A stretch of DNA of 64,000 bases from JAJVID01 sp035714085 (GCA_035714085.1 DASTMP010000096.1:1-64000), one strand, 5' to 3'; counted from the stretch's first letter, positions 8,064-17,463 are shown. Notes: generated by a model from the sequence alone, not told the origin. Numbers and translations are program-made.

Positions 8064-11000
8064 TCACCGCCACTCGCCTTGAATCACAAAACCGGCCCAG
8101 TAGTATGGCGACGACCAGCGCGAGCATCTCGACATCTCGATCTGCGCGGCGCGCAACGCCGCCGCAGGGCGCAGGTTTTCTTTCAACATTCCATGATAGA
8201 AATGTCCCATCAGTTGCGCCGTCGCCTGATCGTCCACCTCCCACAGGCTCGCCACGACGCGCTGCGCTCCGGCGTACATAAACCCACGCGTCAATCCGAC
8301 CAGCCCTTCACCTTTGACCTCTTTGCCCAGAGCGGTTTGACATGCGCTCAGCACGACGATATCGGCAGGCAGTCGCAGGTTGTAGATTTCGTGCATCCGC
8401 AGGAATCCGTCTAGTGTTTTGCCGTTATCATCAACCAGCGACAAAACCAGACCGGAGAGTTCGGGGTGCTCGCTGTTGAGCAGACCATGAGTGGCGAAGT
8501 GAACGATGCGATAACGGGCCAAGGCGCCGCTTGAAGCCATTGTCCGATTGGCCTGGAAGCCAGTGGCTATCAGCAAGGAGTTTTTCGGGACGAGGCCGGC
8601 GATCGTCTCGGCCTCCTCGCGGGAGAAGGGAAGACGCGAAAAGCCGGCGCGGTTGAAGCTTTTAGCGGCGCGCGCCAGGTCTGAGCCGGCGGTTAAGATC
8701 GAGGCCGCGGGAACTTCATACGCGGATTGGACACTCGCAACGAGATTGTCTCTCGACCCTTTTCTTTTCGCGGCCTGCAGCGCGCGGGGGTCATTTGACT
8801 CGAAGACAGGGTCGGCGATGACCGCCAGAGTCTTTTCTGCGGGTTGTCTACCGGCGGTTTCGCGGCGGAGCGCGGCGAGCACGGAAGCCGATGGCAGGTT
8901 CACGACCTCGTGGCTCGCGATCAAAGGTTGGTAATCGTTTTCCGAGGGAAGCGGCAAGGCGGCGAAGGGTAGGTATTCGAGCGCTCCAGGCGCCACGATG
9001 ACCAGCCGTTTATCTTTCCACTCCTGGCGAAGCCTCGACGCTATCGGACCCAATAGCATCCGACTTAGTGTGGAGATTTCGGTCGTGAATCTTGCGTCGG
9101 CCTCAGTGATGAGTCGCTGTCGCTCGGATTCCGTCAAATCTTTCTTCGGCTGCCGGCTGGTGAGCAGCTCATAGACATTACGCGAGGCGGTTTCGATCTC
9201 TTTTAGCGGCGGAAGGCTGTAGCTGTCGAGGGATTGCGGCGTCACGGCCCATAACCAGCTCTGCTTCCCGCCGAGCGCGAATTCGAGCAGCACGGTGTTT
9301 TCATCAAGTAACTGCCGCTGAATTTCCGCGGCGGAAAGCGGTCGAGGTTGCGTCAATGCGGCGTAATTCGGACTTGCGGCGCGAATTTGCGCTTCGACTT
9401 CGCGGTAGCGGGAAGTGAGATCCGAGATCTCTTTGTCGAGCGATGAGGCGCCCGCTTTGGCGCCATCATCGTCAAGCAGGCGCGCGCGCGCAGCGGCCTT
9501 CGCGTTAATCTGCCGCTGCAAAGATCGCTCAAGCTCAATCAATCCCGGCGAAACGCCTTGACGAAGATCGGCTCTGGACTCGGTGAGAAGATCGAGGAGC
9601 CCGCGAGCGCGCGCTCTCTCGTTTGCCATCAATGCCGTCGCATCGTGACCTTCCGCAGGATATTTCTGATGCAGTCGCATCAGCAGGTTGATATAAAGGG
9701 CGAACCTGCTCTGCGCTGAAACAAAGAAAGATTCGCGAAGTTGCTGGCTGACAACATCCGCGCGCGCAGATTCCATAATATCGAGAGCCTGTTCCACCTG
9801 TTGACGGGCCTCGTTCAGCCTGCCAAGCTCCTGATTGACCTGAGCCATTTGATTGAGTGTAACCGCCTCCCGGGATCGCTCGCCGGATAAATGGAACTTG
9901 TTCAACGCCAGGCCGAGATAATCCAGAGCCTTTTCATTCTCTCCCAACAACTGGCTTACAGAGGCAATTCCTCTAAGCGCGGTCGCTTCGCACACTCGAT
10001 CGCCCATAGCGCGGCAGAGCTTTAACCCTTCATTGAAGGATTCGAGAGCTTTTTCCGCGTCACGCAAATTGAGATAAACATAGCCCAGATGACGGAGCGC
10101 GCTTCCCTCGCAACTTGTTAGGCGGCGCTCCCGCGCCATAGCAATCGCTTGATTTAAGGACTCTTTAGCCTGCTGCGGCTGCCCCGTCATGCTGTAAGCG
10201 ACCCCGATTTTAATCAGGACATTGCATTGGCGGCCGGCCAATTTGAGCGATGAATAGGTCCGCAGCGCCTGCTCATAACATTCAAGAGATTTCTGGTAGT
10301 CGCCAAGGGATTGATGTACCACGCCGATATTTACAATGGCCGCCGCTTCGCCTTCTCGTTGAGACATGCTTGCAAACGCCTGCCTTGCCTGATCGTATGC
10401 TTCGAGAGCTTTTTGATATTCACCCTGACGAGAATGGACGATGCCGAAGCACAGTAACAGGTTGGCTTCCTGGCCGCGGTCGCCTAAAGCCTGGGCAAGC
10501 GGGAATGCCTCCCAGAAGTAGTTCATCGCCTTCTGTGGTTCGCCGATGTTAAGGCGCTCTCCGCCGAGGCGAACCAGCATCCTTAACTTGCCTTGACGAT
10601 CATTGAGTTGTCGCCAGAGCGTTAACGCTTCTTCAAATTTCGCGATAGCTTCTTGCCATTTTTCCGGCGCGGCGTTTTTCACCTGCGTTCCCGCCCATTC
10701 CGCGCTCTCAGCGGCAATGCGGATTTTGTCCTGCTCTGTCGCCGGACGCAGCGATTCAATCTTCAATTCATATCGTCCGGTTGCAGCGTCATTACTGACC
10801 GGGCGAATATTCAGTCTATGGTTTCCGGCAAACTCGGCTATCAATGACACGGTTCTTAATCCGCTCGTGGAGCGGTAAATCCCGACCGCTTTCGGGCTGT
10901 CCGGAGCAAACAATTCCGACTTTAGAACAGCGCTGCGCGAAGTTATCACGATGCGCAAGTAGTCCCCGGCGCCGAGAGCGATCTGGTATGAGTGTGTTTG

Positions 11001-11282
11001 TCCGCCGGATATCTCTCGTTCTATTGGGGCTTCGGCTGTCAACATCCGAACATCTTCGGTTTGCGGCGGCGATTGATTAAAGCAATTTCGGCATGCGTGT
11101 TCAGCCGCTCCCTCACGGTCGCGGTACAGTACCGCGCGCGTATGCAAGCGGTTCCTGAATACAAATGTCGAAAATGTTGTAAGCGGCGATTGAATCGTCT
11201 TGGCGATGCCGGGTTGCGCTGAGGGGGCTAATAATCCAACCGGCAGAGAACAAAGACAAGCGATCATCAGGTGGTATTTCAT
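8064..11282 (-). CDS. secreted TPR-CHAT domain protein, first of a tandem pair
   Basis: This 1072-residue protein has the same plan as its downstream neighbour: signal peptide (MKYHLMIACLCSLPVGLLA), PPC-like beta domain starting APIEREISGGQTHSY, TPR array, coiled region and C-terminal CHAT domain with HFATHG near 936 and LSACQT near 981. The C-terminal 200 residues of the two proteins are very similar, while the N-terminal and TPR parts have diverged and the TPR array is shorter here. This points to an old tandem duplication. A caspase-like cysteine peptidase acting outside the cytoplasm is inferred. The gene is divergent from the winged-helix/PD40 regulator at 11457, which may control it. 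Confidence 0.85.
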   Translation of the reverse strand: MKYHLMIACLCSLPVGLLAPSAQPGIAKTIQSPLTTFSTFVFRNRLHTRAVLYRDREGAAEHACRNCFNQSPPQTEDVRMLTAEAPIEREISGGQTHSYQIALGAGDYLRIVITSRSAVLKSELFAPDSPKAVGIYRSTSGLRTVSLIAEFAGNHRLNIRPVSNDAATGRYELKIESLRPATEQDKIRIAAESAEWAGTQVKNAAPEKWQEAIAKFEEALTLWRQLNDRQGKLRMLVRLGGERLNIGEPQKAMNYFWEAFPLAQALGDRGQEANLLLCFGIVHSRQGEYQKALEAYDQARQAFASMSQREGEAAAIVNIGVVHQSLGDYQKSLECYEQALRTYSSLKLAGRQCNVLIKIGVAYSMTGQPQQAKESLNQAIAMARERRLTSCEGSALRHLGYVYLNLRDAEKALESFNEGLKLCRAMGDRVCEATALRGIASVSQLLGENEKALDYLGLALNKFHLSGERSREAVTLNQMAQVNQELGRLNEARQQVEQALDIMESARADVVSQQLRESFFVSAQSRFALYINLLMRLHQKYPAEGHDATALMANERARARGLLDLLTESRADLRQGVSPGLIELERSLQRQINAKAAARARLLDDDGAKAGASSLDKEISDLTSRYREVEAQIRAASPNYAALTQPRPLSAAEIQRQLLDENTVLLEFALGGKQSWLWAVTPQSLDSYSLPPLKEIETASRNVYELLTSRQPKKDLTESERQRLITEADARFTTEISTLSRMLLGPIASRLRQEWKDKRLVIVAPGALEYLPFAALPLPSENDYQPLIASHEVVNLPSASVLAALRRETAGRQPAEKTLAVIADPVFESNDPRALQAAKRKGSRDNLVASVQSAYEVPAASILTAGSDLARAAKSFNRAGFSRLPFSREEAETIAGLVPKNSLLIATGFQANRTMASSGALARYRIVHFATHGLLNSEHPELSGLVLSLVDDNGKTLDGFLRMHEIYNLRLPADIVVLSACQTALGKEVKGEGLVGLTRGFMYAGAQRVVASLWEVDDQATAQLMGHFYHGMLKENLRPAAALRAAQIEMSRCSRWSSPYYWAGFVIQGEWR
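11118..11138. repeat. partial copy of the GGTAC/GTACCGC palindrome
   Basis: CGCGGTACAGTACCGCG lies inside the 5' part of the first TPR-CHAT gene. It matches the outer edge of the inverted-repeat elements at 24828 and 53805. A similar fragment is at 26818-26835. Confidence 0.4.
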
Positions 11283-11408
11283 ATCCTTTAAACCAACTCG
11301 CCTCTCGCGATAACATACGCGGCTTCGTTGCCAGCCGCCGCCTAGAAAATTTAGAATGCGCCGAGTCGACCGAGCGGCATGGAGGCTAGCCGAAGCAAGG
11401 CGGAAAAG

Positions 11409-11453
11409 TCTTCAAGAAAGTCTTCAATTAGTTTTCAAGTGGTTTTCAAGCGG
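11409..11453 (+). promoter_or_regulatory. four 11-base direct repeats, candidate PhoB/OmpR-type operator
   Basis: TCTTCAAGAAAG, TCTTCAATTAG, TTTTCAAGTGG and TTTTCAAGCGG follow each other head to tail from 11409 to 11453, ending three bases before the start codon of a PhoB-like regulator. OmpR/PhoB winged-helix dimers bind direct repeats with an 11-base period, so autoregulation and control of the divergent TPR-CHAT operon are plausible. The position suggests repression of the plus-strand gene. Confidence 0.6.
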
Positions 11454-11456
11454 GGT

Positions 11457-13667
11457 ATGTCTCAGTCTTCCAGCAAGTTATATGAGTTCGGCGCATTCCG
11501 TTTGGACGCGGCTGAGCGCGTCTTGTGGCGTGGCGAAGAGATGATCGTGTTGCCGCCGAAGGTCTTTGACACGCTGTGGATGCTGGTTAAAGAGGGAGGT
11601 CGCGTCGTCTCGAAATCGGAATTGATGGAGGCGATCTGGGCAAACGCCGTTGTCGAAGAGAGCAATCTGTCGCAGAACATCTACACGTTGCGGCGCACGC
11701 TCGGAGTTGACGAACAGGGCAGGCAGTTTATCGAAACGGTCCCCCGTAGAGGCTATCGTTTCGCCGTTCCCGTTAAGTTATTAGAGGATGCCCCAAACGG
11801 CGGCGTGTCCGCAAACAATTCGCAAGCATTCGCCGCGACTCAACCAGCGCTAGCGACGCCATCCGCGCCTGCGGAGAAAGAGATTCGTCCGCGCTCCGCC
11901 CGGCGCTTTGCGCTTTTTGCAGTCTCGGGATTGTTGATTTTGTCCGCGCTTGGCTTCGCCGCTTATAAATTCATCAATCGCCGCGGCGAAAAGGAGCAAA
12001 TCGCGCCGATCGAACAGGTCCGTTTTCAAAGGTTGACGGACAGCGGCGACATCGTATTCCCGACGATCTCGCCGGACGGCGCGCTATTGGCTTATGTGCG
12101 GCACGAAAAAGAGCGGGGAAGCGTTTGGGTCAAACAGATTGAGACGGGCGCGATCTTTCGAGTTTTGCCGCCGTCGGTCAAGAGTTATCGGTCATTGGCC
12201 TTCTCGCCAGACGGTCAATACTTATTTTTCCGCGAAGTGGCAGCCCACGGACCAATCTATCAAACACCGACCTTCGGCGGCGCGCGTAAAAGAGTCGCGG
12301 ATAACGTGTGGAGCGATTTCAGCGTCTCGCCCAATGGCAGGCAGTTGGCGTTCATTCGGCGCGACGTCGAGCGCAGCGCGCAGTCACTCGTCCTATCGGA
12401 CATAGATGGCGGCGCCGAACTCGAGTTGAGGACCAGACAAGCGCCGCTGGAATATGGCGAAGTCGCTCCCGCCTGGTCGCCTGACGGTTCGAAACTCGTG
12501 GTCGCCACCGGACCGGAACAACGGCGCCTACTGACTGTCGACGTTTCGACCGGAGAAGAAAGAGAGTTGGGGGGACCGCGCTGGCGATCCATCACAAAGG
12601 CCCTGTGGACGCCGGACGGCAAGTATTTGATATTCTCGGCGCGGTCGCCTAACGAATGTTCTTCGCAACTATGGATGCTCGCCTATCCTGATGGCGAGGT
12701 TCGTCGCTTGACCAATGACCTCGAATATTATTTCTGGATCAGCCTCTCAAGTGACGGTAAAAAAAAGTTGGTCACGCGGCAGCAGAGAATTATTTCGCAT
12801 CTGTGGCTGCTGCCTGATGGCGACGTGAGGAAGGCGAGACAGTTGACTTTCGGCGTTCGCAACTTCGACGGATATAACGGACTTGCATGGACGCCGGACG
12901 GCAGGATTATTTTCACCGCGTTTACTGATTGCGTCACTGACCTCTACTCAATAAACCCGGACGGGAGCAATCAGGTCCAATTGACCGCTAACGCCGGACA
13001 AGATAACGCCTATCCGGCGGTCTCGGTCGACGGACGCCATATAGTTTTCACCTCCAATCGCTCCGGATCGATGCAGATATGGCGGATGGACATTGACGGG
13101 CGTAATCAAAAACAGCTGACCTTCGGCGACAAAGAAAAAGATAGCGCGCAGTACGCCGCTCCGTCGCCTGACGGCAGGGAAGTCTACTTTATCAAACGCG
13201 GCGATGGGCCGGCGGCGATCTGGAAAGTGTCCATAGATGGTGGAACCCCTGTTCAGGTTTCACACCTGACCGGGGCCGCTCCGGAAGGTTACCTGTCGAT
13301 CTCGCCTGATGGCAAGTGGCTGACTTATCATCACGTCTCAACCGGCCAGGAGCCACTTGAAGAAAATACGACGAGAATCGGGGCGCTATCGACGGACGCC
13401 TCCCCAACCGAGTTTAAGTTGTTCGATTTGCCAATGCGTCGCCCGATTACGCAATGGTCGGCCGATTCCGCCGCGGTTGATTACGCCGCCGGCGCATTTA
13501 AATCTTCCACTCTGTGGCGACAACCAATCAACGGCGGCGAGCCGCAAAAACTCTGTGATTTTCCCGACCGCGTCTTCAACTTTGCCTGGTCGCGCGACAG
13601 GAAGTATCTCGTCGTCTCGCGAGGAGACATGCAAGGCGACGCCCTCATGATTAAAAATATGCCTTAA
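11457..13667 (+). CDS. winged-helix DNA-binding / PD40 beta-propeller membrane regulator
   Basis: 736 residues from the ATG at 11457; a longer frame from 11379 would read through the direct repeats. Residues about 8-100 form an OmpR/PhoB-type winged-helix domain (VLPPKVFDTLWMLV, SNLSQNIYTLRR, FIETVPRRGYRFAVP). A linker leads to one membrane helix near 150-170 (ALFAVSGLLILSALGFAAY). The rest is a series of PD40/TolB-like propeller blades (FSPDGQYLFF, WSPDGSKLVV, WTPDGRIIFT). The layout is that of a ToxR/CadC-like one-component regulator with an extracytoplasmic sensor. The ligand is unknown. It is divergent from the TPR-CHAT pair, so those genes are candidate targets. Confidence 0.85.
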   Translation: MSQSSSKLYEFGAFRLDAAERVLWRGEEMIVLPPKVFDTLWMLVKEGGRVVSKSELMEAIWANAVVEESNLSQNIYTLRRTLGVDEQGRQFIETVPRRGYRFAVPVKLLEDAPNGGVSANNSQAFAATQPALATPSAPAEKEIRPRSARRFALFAVSGLLILSALGFAAYKFINRRGEKEQIAPIEQVRFQRLTDSGDIVFPTISPDGALLAYVRHEKERGSVWVKQIETGAIFRVLPPSVKSYRSLAFSPDGQYLFFREVAAHGPIYQTPTFGGARKRVADNVWSDFSVSPNGRQLAFIRRDVERSAQSLVLSDIDGGAELELRTRQAPLEYGEVAPAWSPDGSKLVVATGPEQRRLLTVDVSTGEERELGGPRWRSITKALWTPDGKYLIFSARSPNECSSQLWMLAYPDGEVRRLTNDLEYYFWISLSSDGKKKLVTRQQRIISHLWLLPDGDVRKARQLTFGVRNFDGYNGLAWTPDGRIIFTAFTDCVTDLYSINPDGSNQVQLTANAGQDNAYPAVSVDGRHIVFTSNRSGSMQIWRMDIDGRNQKQLTFGDKEKDSAQYAAPSPDGREVYFIKRGDGPAAIWKVSIDGGTPVQVSHLTGAAPEGYLSISPDGKWLTYHHVSTGQEPLEENTTRIGALSTDASPTEFKLFDLPMRRPITQWSADSAAVDYAAGAFKSSTLWRQPINGGEPQKLCDFPDRVFNFAWSRDRKYLVVSRGDMQGDALMIKNMP

Positions 13668-14029
13668 CATGTTCGGAATAAAAGCCAGGCTATGCCGAGA
13701 AGAACGACGGCGGCGATTATCTGGTCTATTGTCTGCCATTGAAGAAACTTGCCGCTGATAAAAGCTACTCCGACCATCGTTACTCCAAACCAGACGAGCG
13801 TTTGTATTTCAGGCGAGAGAACCCCGAGCTCGTTGAGATATTTCGCCGCAAGCCAATATGAGCCGATGCCGATACTAAACCCCAAAGCCGATTTGCCAAG
13901 CTCGCTCAGAATCAGGGCCTCGCTTCGCCACATCTTCGAGGCGTGGATAAAACCCCGTGAATCGCCTATGCCCGATACCAGCGTGAGGCCGATGATGAAA
14001 ATGAGCGATCTGACCTGTTCGAATAGCAT
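13664..14029 (-). CDS. small integral membrane protein
   Basis: A 121-residue hydrophobic protein with about four membrane helices: near 5-22 (SLIFIIGLTLVSGIG), 45-62, 75-95 (LVWFGVTMVGVAFISG) and 102-120 (IIAAVVLLGIAWLLF). Size and spacing resemble small multidrug/EamA-like or YnfA-type proteins, but no diagnostic motif supports a named family. Its stop codon overlaps the 3' end of the convergent regulator by four bases. No clear ribosome binding site was seen. Confidence 0.6.
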   Translation of the reverse strand: MLFEQVRSLIFIIGLTLVSGIGDSRGFIHASKMWRSEALILSELGKSALGFSIGIGSYWLAAKYLNELGVLSPEIQTLVWFGVTMVGVAFISGKFLQWQTIDQIIAAVVLLGIAWLLFRTC

Positions 14030-14104
14030 GACTCACTCTTGCGGAAAATAGCCCGGCAGTAACTATTTATGGACTTTGAAAAAATAACGCAACCACCTTT
14101 TCCC

Positions 14105-14299
14105 CAGTCGCGGCAGCGACCATGTGAGCTTAGCCCGGCTTTTCAAAGCCGGGACAATGAGCGGATCCGTCCCTAGTCGCGGCAGCGACGGTTGATTCTG
14201 CTGATCAGCGTCAACCGTCGCTGTCGCGACTGAAACCACTGTCCGACCGCTCACCCGGCTTTGAAAAGCCGGGCTAGGATCAACTGTCGCTGCGGCGAC
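14105..14299. repeat. nested palindromic element R1, copy 1
   Basis: About 195 bases. The outer ends are imperfect inverted repeats of about 50 bases, each containing GTCGC-GCAGCGAC and the self-complementary CCCGGCTTTTCAAAGCCGGG. The centre is another palindrome built from TCGCGGCAGCGACGGTTGA and its complement. A second copy lies at 23840-24033. It encodes nothing and resembles a MITE; no transposase is in the window. Confidence 0.85.
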
Positions 14300-14399
14300 A
14301 AAGGAAATGGCCGGCGGAATCTGGTTGCACTATCATTTCAAAGACCATAAGTAGTCCGTAAACTAAGATTTTTGGTATTCGTGGTTTTCGCATCCTGGC

Positions 14400-14601
14400 T
14401 TTGAGCCTGCGAAGCAGGCGACAGCATAAAGCCTGGGGCGTAAGCTCCAGGAGAGCAGTGAAGCACTGCGCAGCCCACGAAGTGGGCGACAGCCATTGGC
14501 TGCCGCCCGCTTCGCGGGCTTGATATCGCTCCGGACCCGACCCGGGGTTGCGCCTTCGTCTCCACCCCGGGCTTTATGCTGCCGCCCGCTTCGCGGGCTT
14601 A
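14400..14601. repeat. large imperfect palindrome with CCCGCGAAGCGGGC units
   Basis: The left end (TTGAGCCTGCGAAGCAGGCG then ACAGCATAAAGCC) pairs with the right end (GGGCTTTATGCTGCCGCCCG then CTTCGCGGGC). Inside, 14471-14521 holds a second hairpin with GCCCACGAAGTGGGC and GCCCGCTTCGCGGGC. It occupies the gap between the small membrane protein and the methyltransferase and follows R1 copy 1, so 14030-14667 is essentially all repeat DNA. Confidence 0.8.
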
Positions 14602-14667
14602 GAAGAATGTCAAACAACTTAGTTTATGATGTAATAAGTCGTTACTCCGTGGCGCGTTTTCTTTGTT

Positions 14668-15540
14668 TCAGGGCGCCGAAGCGCGACATGGAGGCTCCTC
14701 TGGGAATTTGACTTGCAGGGAAGCCAACCCGCCGCTCATTTGATAACTTACTCTGGCCTGAATAATCTGCCCTTCAGTAACGTGAGTTTCCTCGACCGGG
14801 AGAATCTTGTCGCCGTTCAACGCGTTCGTCGCGCCCAAAATCAAACCCTTGGCGAGATGAGCGCATGCGGAGATTCGCACGGCGTTTATTACCCCGCTGT
14901 TTTTCGCGTTTATCGACAGGCTTTTATCAACCCGCTCGTCTATTGGCCGCTGGAAATCAATCGAGCCAATGCGGCGCCGGTCGGAGAGCCCGTTAAACTC
15001 AGTCGGCAACCAGCCATTATCCCTATTGGAGTAATGCGGCCAGTCGTGCATCGGCGTAAAAATCTTGAAGCCGTAATAATTGAAGTTAGTAAAACCGAGT
15101 TCGATAAACGTCTCGTATCGAAATGGTATTAAACGCGTCCCGGCAGTAAGGACGTTTCTTTCATACAAGGCGTTGATGGCTGTGACTTGCATTTCGTCCA
15201 TGAGTCCAGTGTCCATCATCTCACAGATGAAAACGTCCGCGCTCTCCGGCAACGTGGCCGAATTGATGTCATCCTGTATGACCTCAATTTTATGGCTTAG
15301 ATTATTGGCTCGAACACTGCGCGCTAAACAAGACGCTAGAAACGAGTCAACTTCAACGGCATAGACTTTCTTCGCGCCAGCTTGCGCGGCGAAGAACGAT
15401 AAAATTCCTGACCCTGCGCCTGCGTCCAACACGACATCATCTTGCTTGACGACAGATCGGATGGCGGCTTGAAAAGCTTTGGTTCGATTGAAGTCCAGCA
15501 GGCATTGATATGGGAAATCGGTATTTGACCAGTTTTCCAT
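14668..15540 (-). CDS. PRMT-like class I SAM-dependent methyltransferase
   Basis: A 290-residue protein with a Rossmann SAM-binding core: VLDAGAGSGILSFFAAQAG (38-56) is motif I, YAVEVD follows, and CEMMDTGLMDE (near 107-117) matches the double-glutamate loop of protein arginine methyltransferases (SEWMGxxLxxE in the eukaryotic family). A C-terminal beta-rich region is also PRMT-like. GAGG precedes the ATG. The gene lies 69 bases downstream of the secreted deiminase on the same strand and is probably cotranscribed. Arginine methylation and arginine deimination would act on the same residue type, which makes the pairing notable. The substrate is unknown. Confidence 0.75.
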   Translation of the reverse strand: MENWSNTDFPYQCLLDFNRTKAFQAAIRSVVKQDDVVLDAGAGSGILSFFAAQAGAKKVYAVEVDSFLASCLARSVRANNLSHKIEVIQDDINSATLPESADVFICEMMDTGLMDEMQVTAINALYERNVLTAGTRLIPFRYETFIELGFTNFNYYGFKIFTPMHDWPHYSNRDNGWLPTEFNGLSDRRRIGSIDFQRPIDERVDKSLSINAKNSGVINAVRISACAHLAKGLILGATNALNGDKILPVEETHVTEGQIIQARVSYQMSGGLASLQVKFPEEPPCRASAP

Positions 15541-15609
15541 CTTTCCCTCCTCTTATCTCCCCAACCTCCGCTCTGATAAACGGCGATCACTAATTGGGTC
15601 TCATCCTTT

Positions 15610-17364
15610 TCAGTTGAGCGAGTAAACGGACGGGCATTTCTCTCCCGCGCTCTCGATGTCATCCTCGTCAATCCATCCGATCTTGCCGTTGAGCTTGCAT
15701 TCGCCGAAGACCTGGACCAGCGCGCGCTTACCACCTGAAGAGAGCCTTTTCAGATAGATTTCGGCGCCGGAAGTCGTTAAACGAGGGACTCTGCCCAATG
15801 CGGCGCCGCCGGCCGGCGTGGCGTAAAGCGTGGCGTTTTGCGCGGCTACCTGGACCTTCGCCCAGCCGCACATTTGGGCGAACCTGGCGCTCGCCGGCTG
15901 CTGCTGAGTGATGCAGTTCATCCCCCCGCCGCCGCGGTTGATATTCTCCGCATACACCTGGACGATTTTGCGCCCCGGGAATACCTCTTCGAGAACGGCC
16001 CGCGCTTCGTTGTCCCTCTGCAATATTTCAAAAGGAAGCCCCGGCCTCCAGAACTTGGAGACGATGACCAGATCGTTGGTGGGAACGTAGTTAACGTAAC
16101 TGGCATTCCAGACTCCGAGCATGACGTCCGGCAGCGTCGATCCGTCCTCCCAACGATCGTAATTCGCGAAGAAGTCGTAGCACCCATCGCCCGGCTTGAG
16201 CGTATCGAGAGTCGGAACGGGAACCGGGATGCGGACGACCCGGATCGGCTCGCCTGACTCCGTCGTCGCCCGGGAGATGATGTTGTAGATGTGTTCGAGG
16301 CGCTCGTGGTTCCGTTCCTGAAGCCATTGGATCATCCTCTCGGCCGGCGTCCTCGCCGGGACGCTCGGCACGGACTCTTGCGCCAGCACGACTGTGTTCG
16401 GATTGACGAACCGCAGGATTTCGTCGGCGTGTCCGTTGACGCCGAACATCGTGTAGACGCCCGCGTGAGGGACGTCTACGCCGTCCAAATTAGGTACGCG
16501 GATATGCGTCGCCAGCGCTCCACGGAATGTCGCGGTGTCCTCAATGACGCCGGTGGGAACCCAGATGATCTTTTTGACGCCCAGCATCCGGCGATACTCG
16601 TTCTCGACCAGCGCCTTGCAGGCGGGCCAGTCCGAGTTCGGCGCGTAGGTGTTCGGCTGGCTGTAATCTGTCACGGGAGCCCGCCCGCCACAGAAACGGC
16701 CCGGCCCCAGGTTTCGCTGCATCGCGACTGATTCGACGGCGATCATCGTCCCATGTCCGTTGTGCGTCACGCTTCCGCCCTCGTGGATCATGCGCGCGCC
16801 GGTAACAGCGCCGGCGCGCGCGTCGAGCGTGAGAACTTTGATAATTGATGCGACAGTGCGGTCGAAGGGCTCGTCGAACAGGCTGAGTTCGCTGTCCGGC
16901 TCTTCATATCCCCAATAATTGAAGTTCCAATCGTTGATTCGCAGTTTTCCGGAACGGCCCCGAGTGAACTGCGGTCCCATGTCCCTAGCCCAGATGTCTC
17001 CGTGTTCGATCTGGAAGAAGTGGACGTGGTCGAGCGGAACTCCCTTTCCGGTTAGCAGGCTCCTGGCGGCGGCTTCGTCGTCGGCGTCCTGCGCCGCTAG
17101 ATTCACGTGGACATGCCCGCTCATGGCGAGAATCATTTCGCTCATCGGATCGGTGGAAGGGAACCCTGCCTTATTCTCGTATGTCGGCCACAACATCCAC
17201 ATTGCCTGGTGACTCTCATACTCTCCAGGAAACATCCATCCCATGCCATCGTCGTTAGCGCTGGCAACCCTCGTTCCGCCGGCGCGCAGGGACGCGACCA
17301 ACGTGGCGATTCCCCAAATGAAGATCAAAAAAACACGACGGTCGAAGTTCACGCCTTTTCTCAT
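15610..17364 (-). CDS. secreted agmatine/peptidylarginine deiminase-family protein with C-terminal SH3-like domain
   Basis: 584 residues from an ATG with AAGGAG at good spacing; the longer frame to 17460 is rejected. The N terminus (RRVFLIFIWGIATLVA) is a signal sequence, possibly Tat-like. The PAD_porph fold follows, with all active-site residues: WARDMGP (Asp128), HEGGS (Glu195), NGHADEILRFV (His312, Asp314) and GGGGMNCITQQ (Cys484). Residues about 500-575 form an SH3-like domain ending GWIDEDDIE. Cytosolic agmatine deiminases lack the signal and SH3 parts, so a peptidylarginine deiminase role is as likely. A sigma-regulon promoter motif lies 99 bases upstream, and the PRMT-like gene follows. 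Confidence 0.85.
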   Translation of the reverse strand: MRKGVNFDRRVFLIFIWGIATLVASLRAGGTRVASANDDGMGWMFPGEYESHQAMWMLWPTYENKAGFPSTDPMSEMILAMSGHVHVNLAAQDADDEAAARSLLTGKGVPLDHVHFFQIEHGDIWARDMGPQFTRGRSGKLRINDWNFNYWGYEEPDSELSLFDEPFDRTVASIIKVLTLDARAGAVTGARMIHEGGSVTHNGHGTMIAVESVAMQRNLGPGRFCGGRAPVTDYSQPNTYAPNSDWPACKALVENEYRRMLGVKKIIWVPTGVIEDTATFRGALATHIRVPNLDGVDVPHAGVYTMFGVNGHADEILRFVNPNTVVLAQESVPSVPARTPAERMIQWLQERNHERLEHIYNIISRATTESGEPIRVVRIPVPVPTLDTLKPGDGCYDFFANYDRWEDGSTLPDVMLGVWNASYVNYVPTNDLVIVSKFWRPGLPFEILQRDNEARAVLEEVFPGRKIVQVYAENINRGGGGMNCITQQQPASARFAQMCGWAKVQVAAQNATLYATPAGGAALGRVPRLTTSGAEIYLKRLSSGGKRALVQVFGECKLNGKIGWIDEDDIESAGEKCPSVYSLN

Positions 17365-17463
17365 ACGGGTCTCCTTAGCTGGTGAATTATGTCGCCGGCG
17401 TGATTCGCGCTCCTTCTGGAAGCGTCGAAAAAGCCTCTGGACTGCCGGCAGCGTCTTCACCTG

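Noticed and set aside
15610..17364. Naming the deiminase aguA (agmatine deiminase)
   Set aside because: Catalytic residues fit, but the signal sequence and C-terminal SH3-like domain are not found in typical AguA, so the substrate cannot be named.
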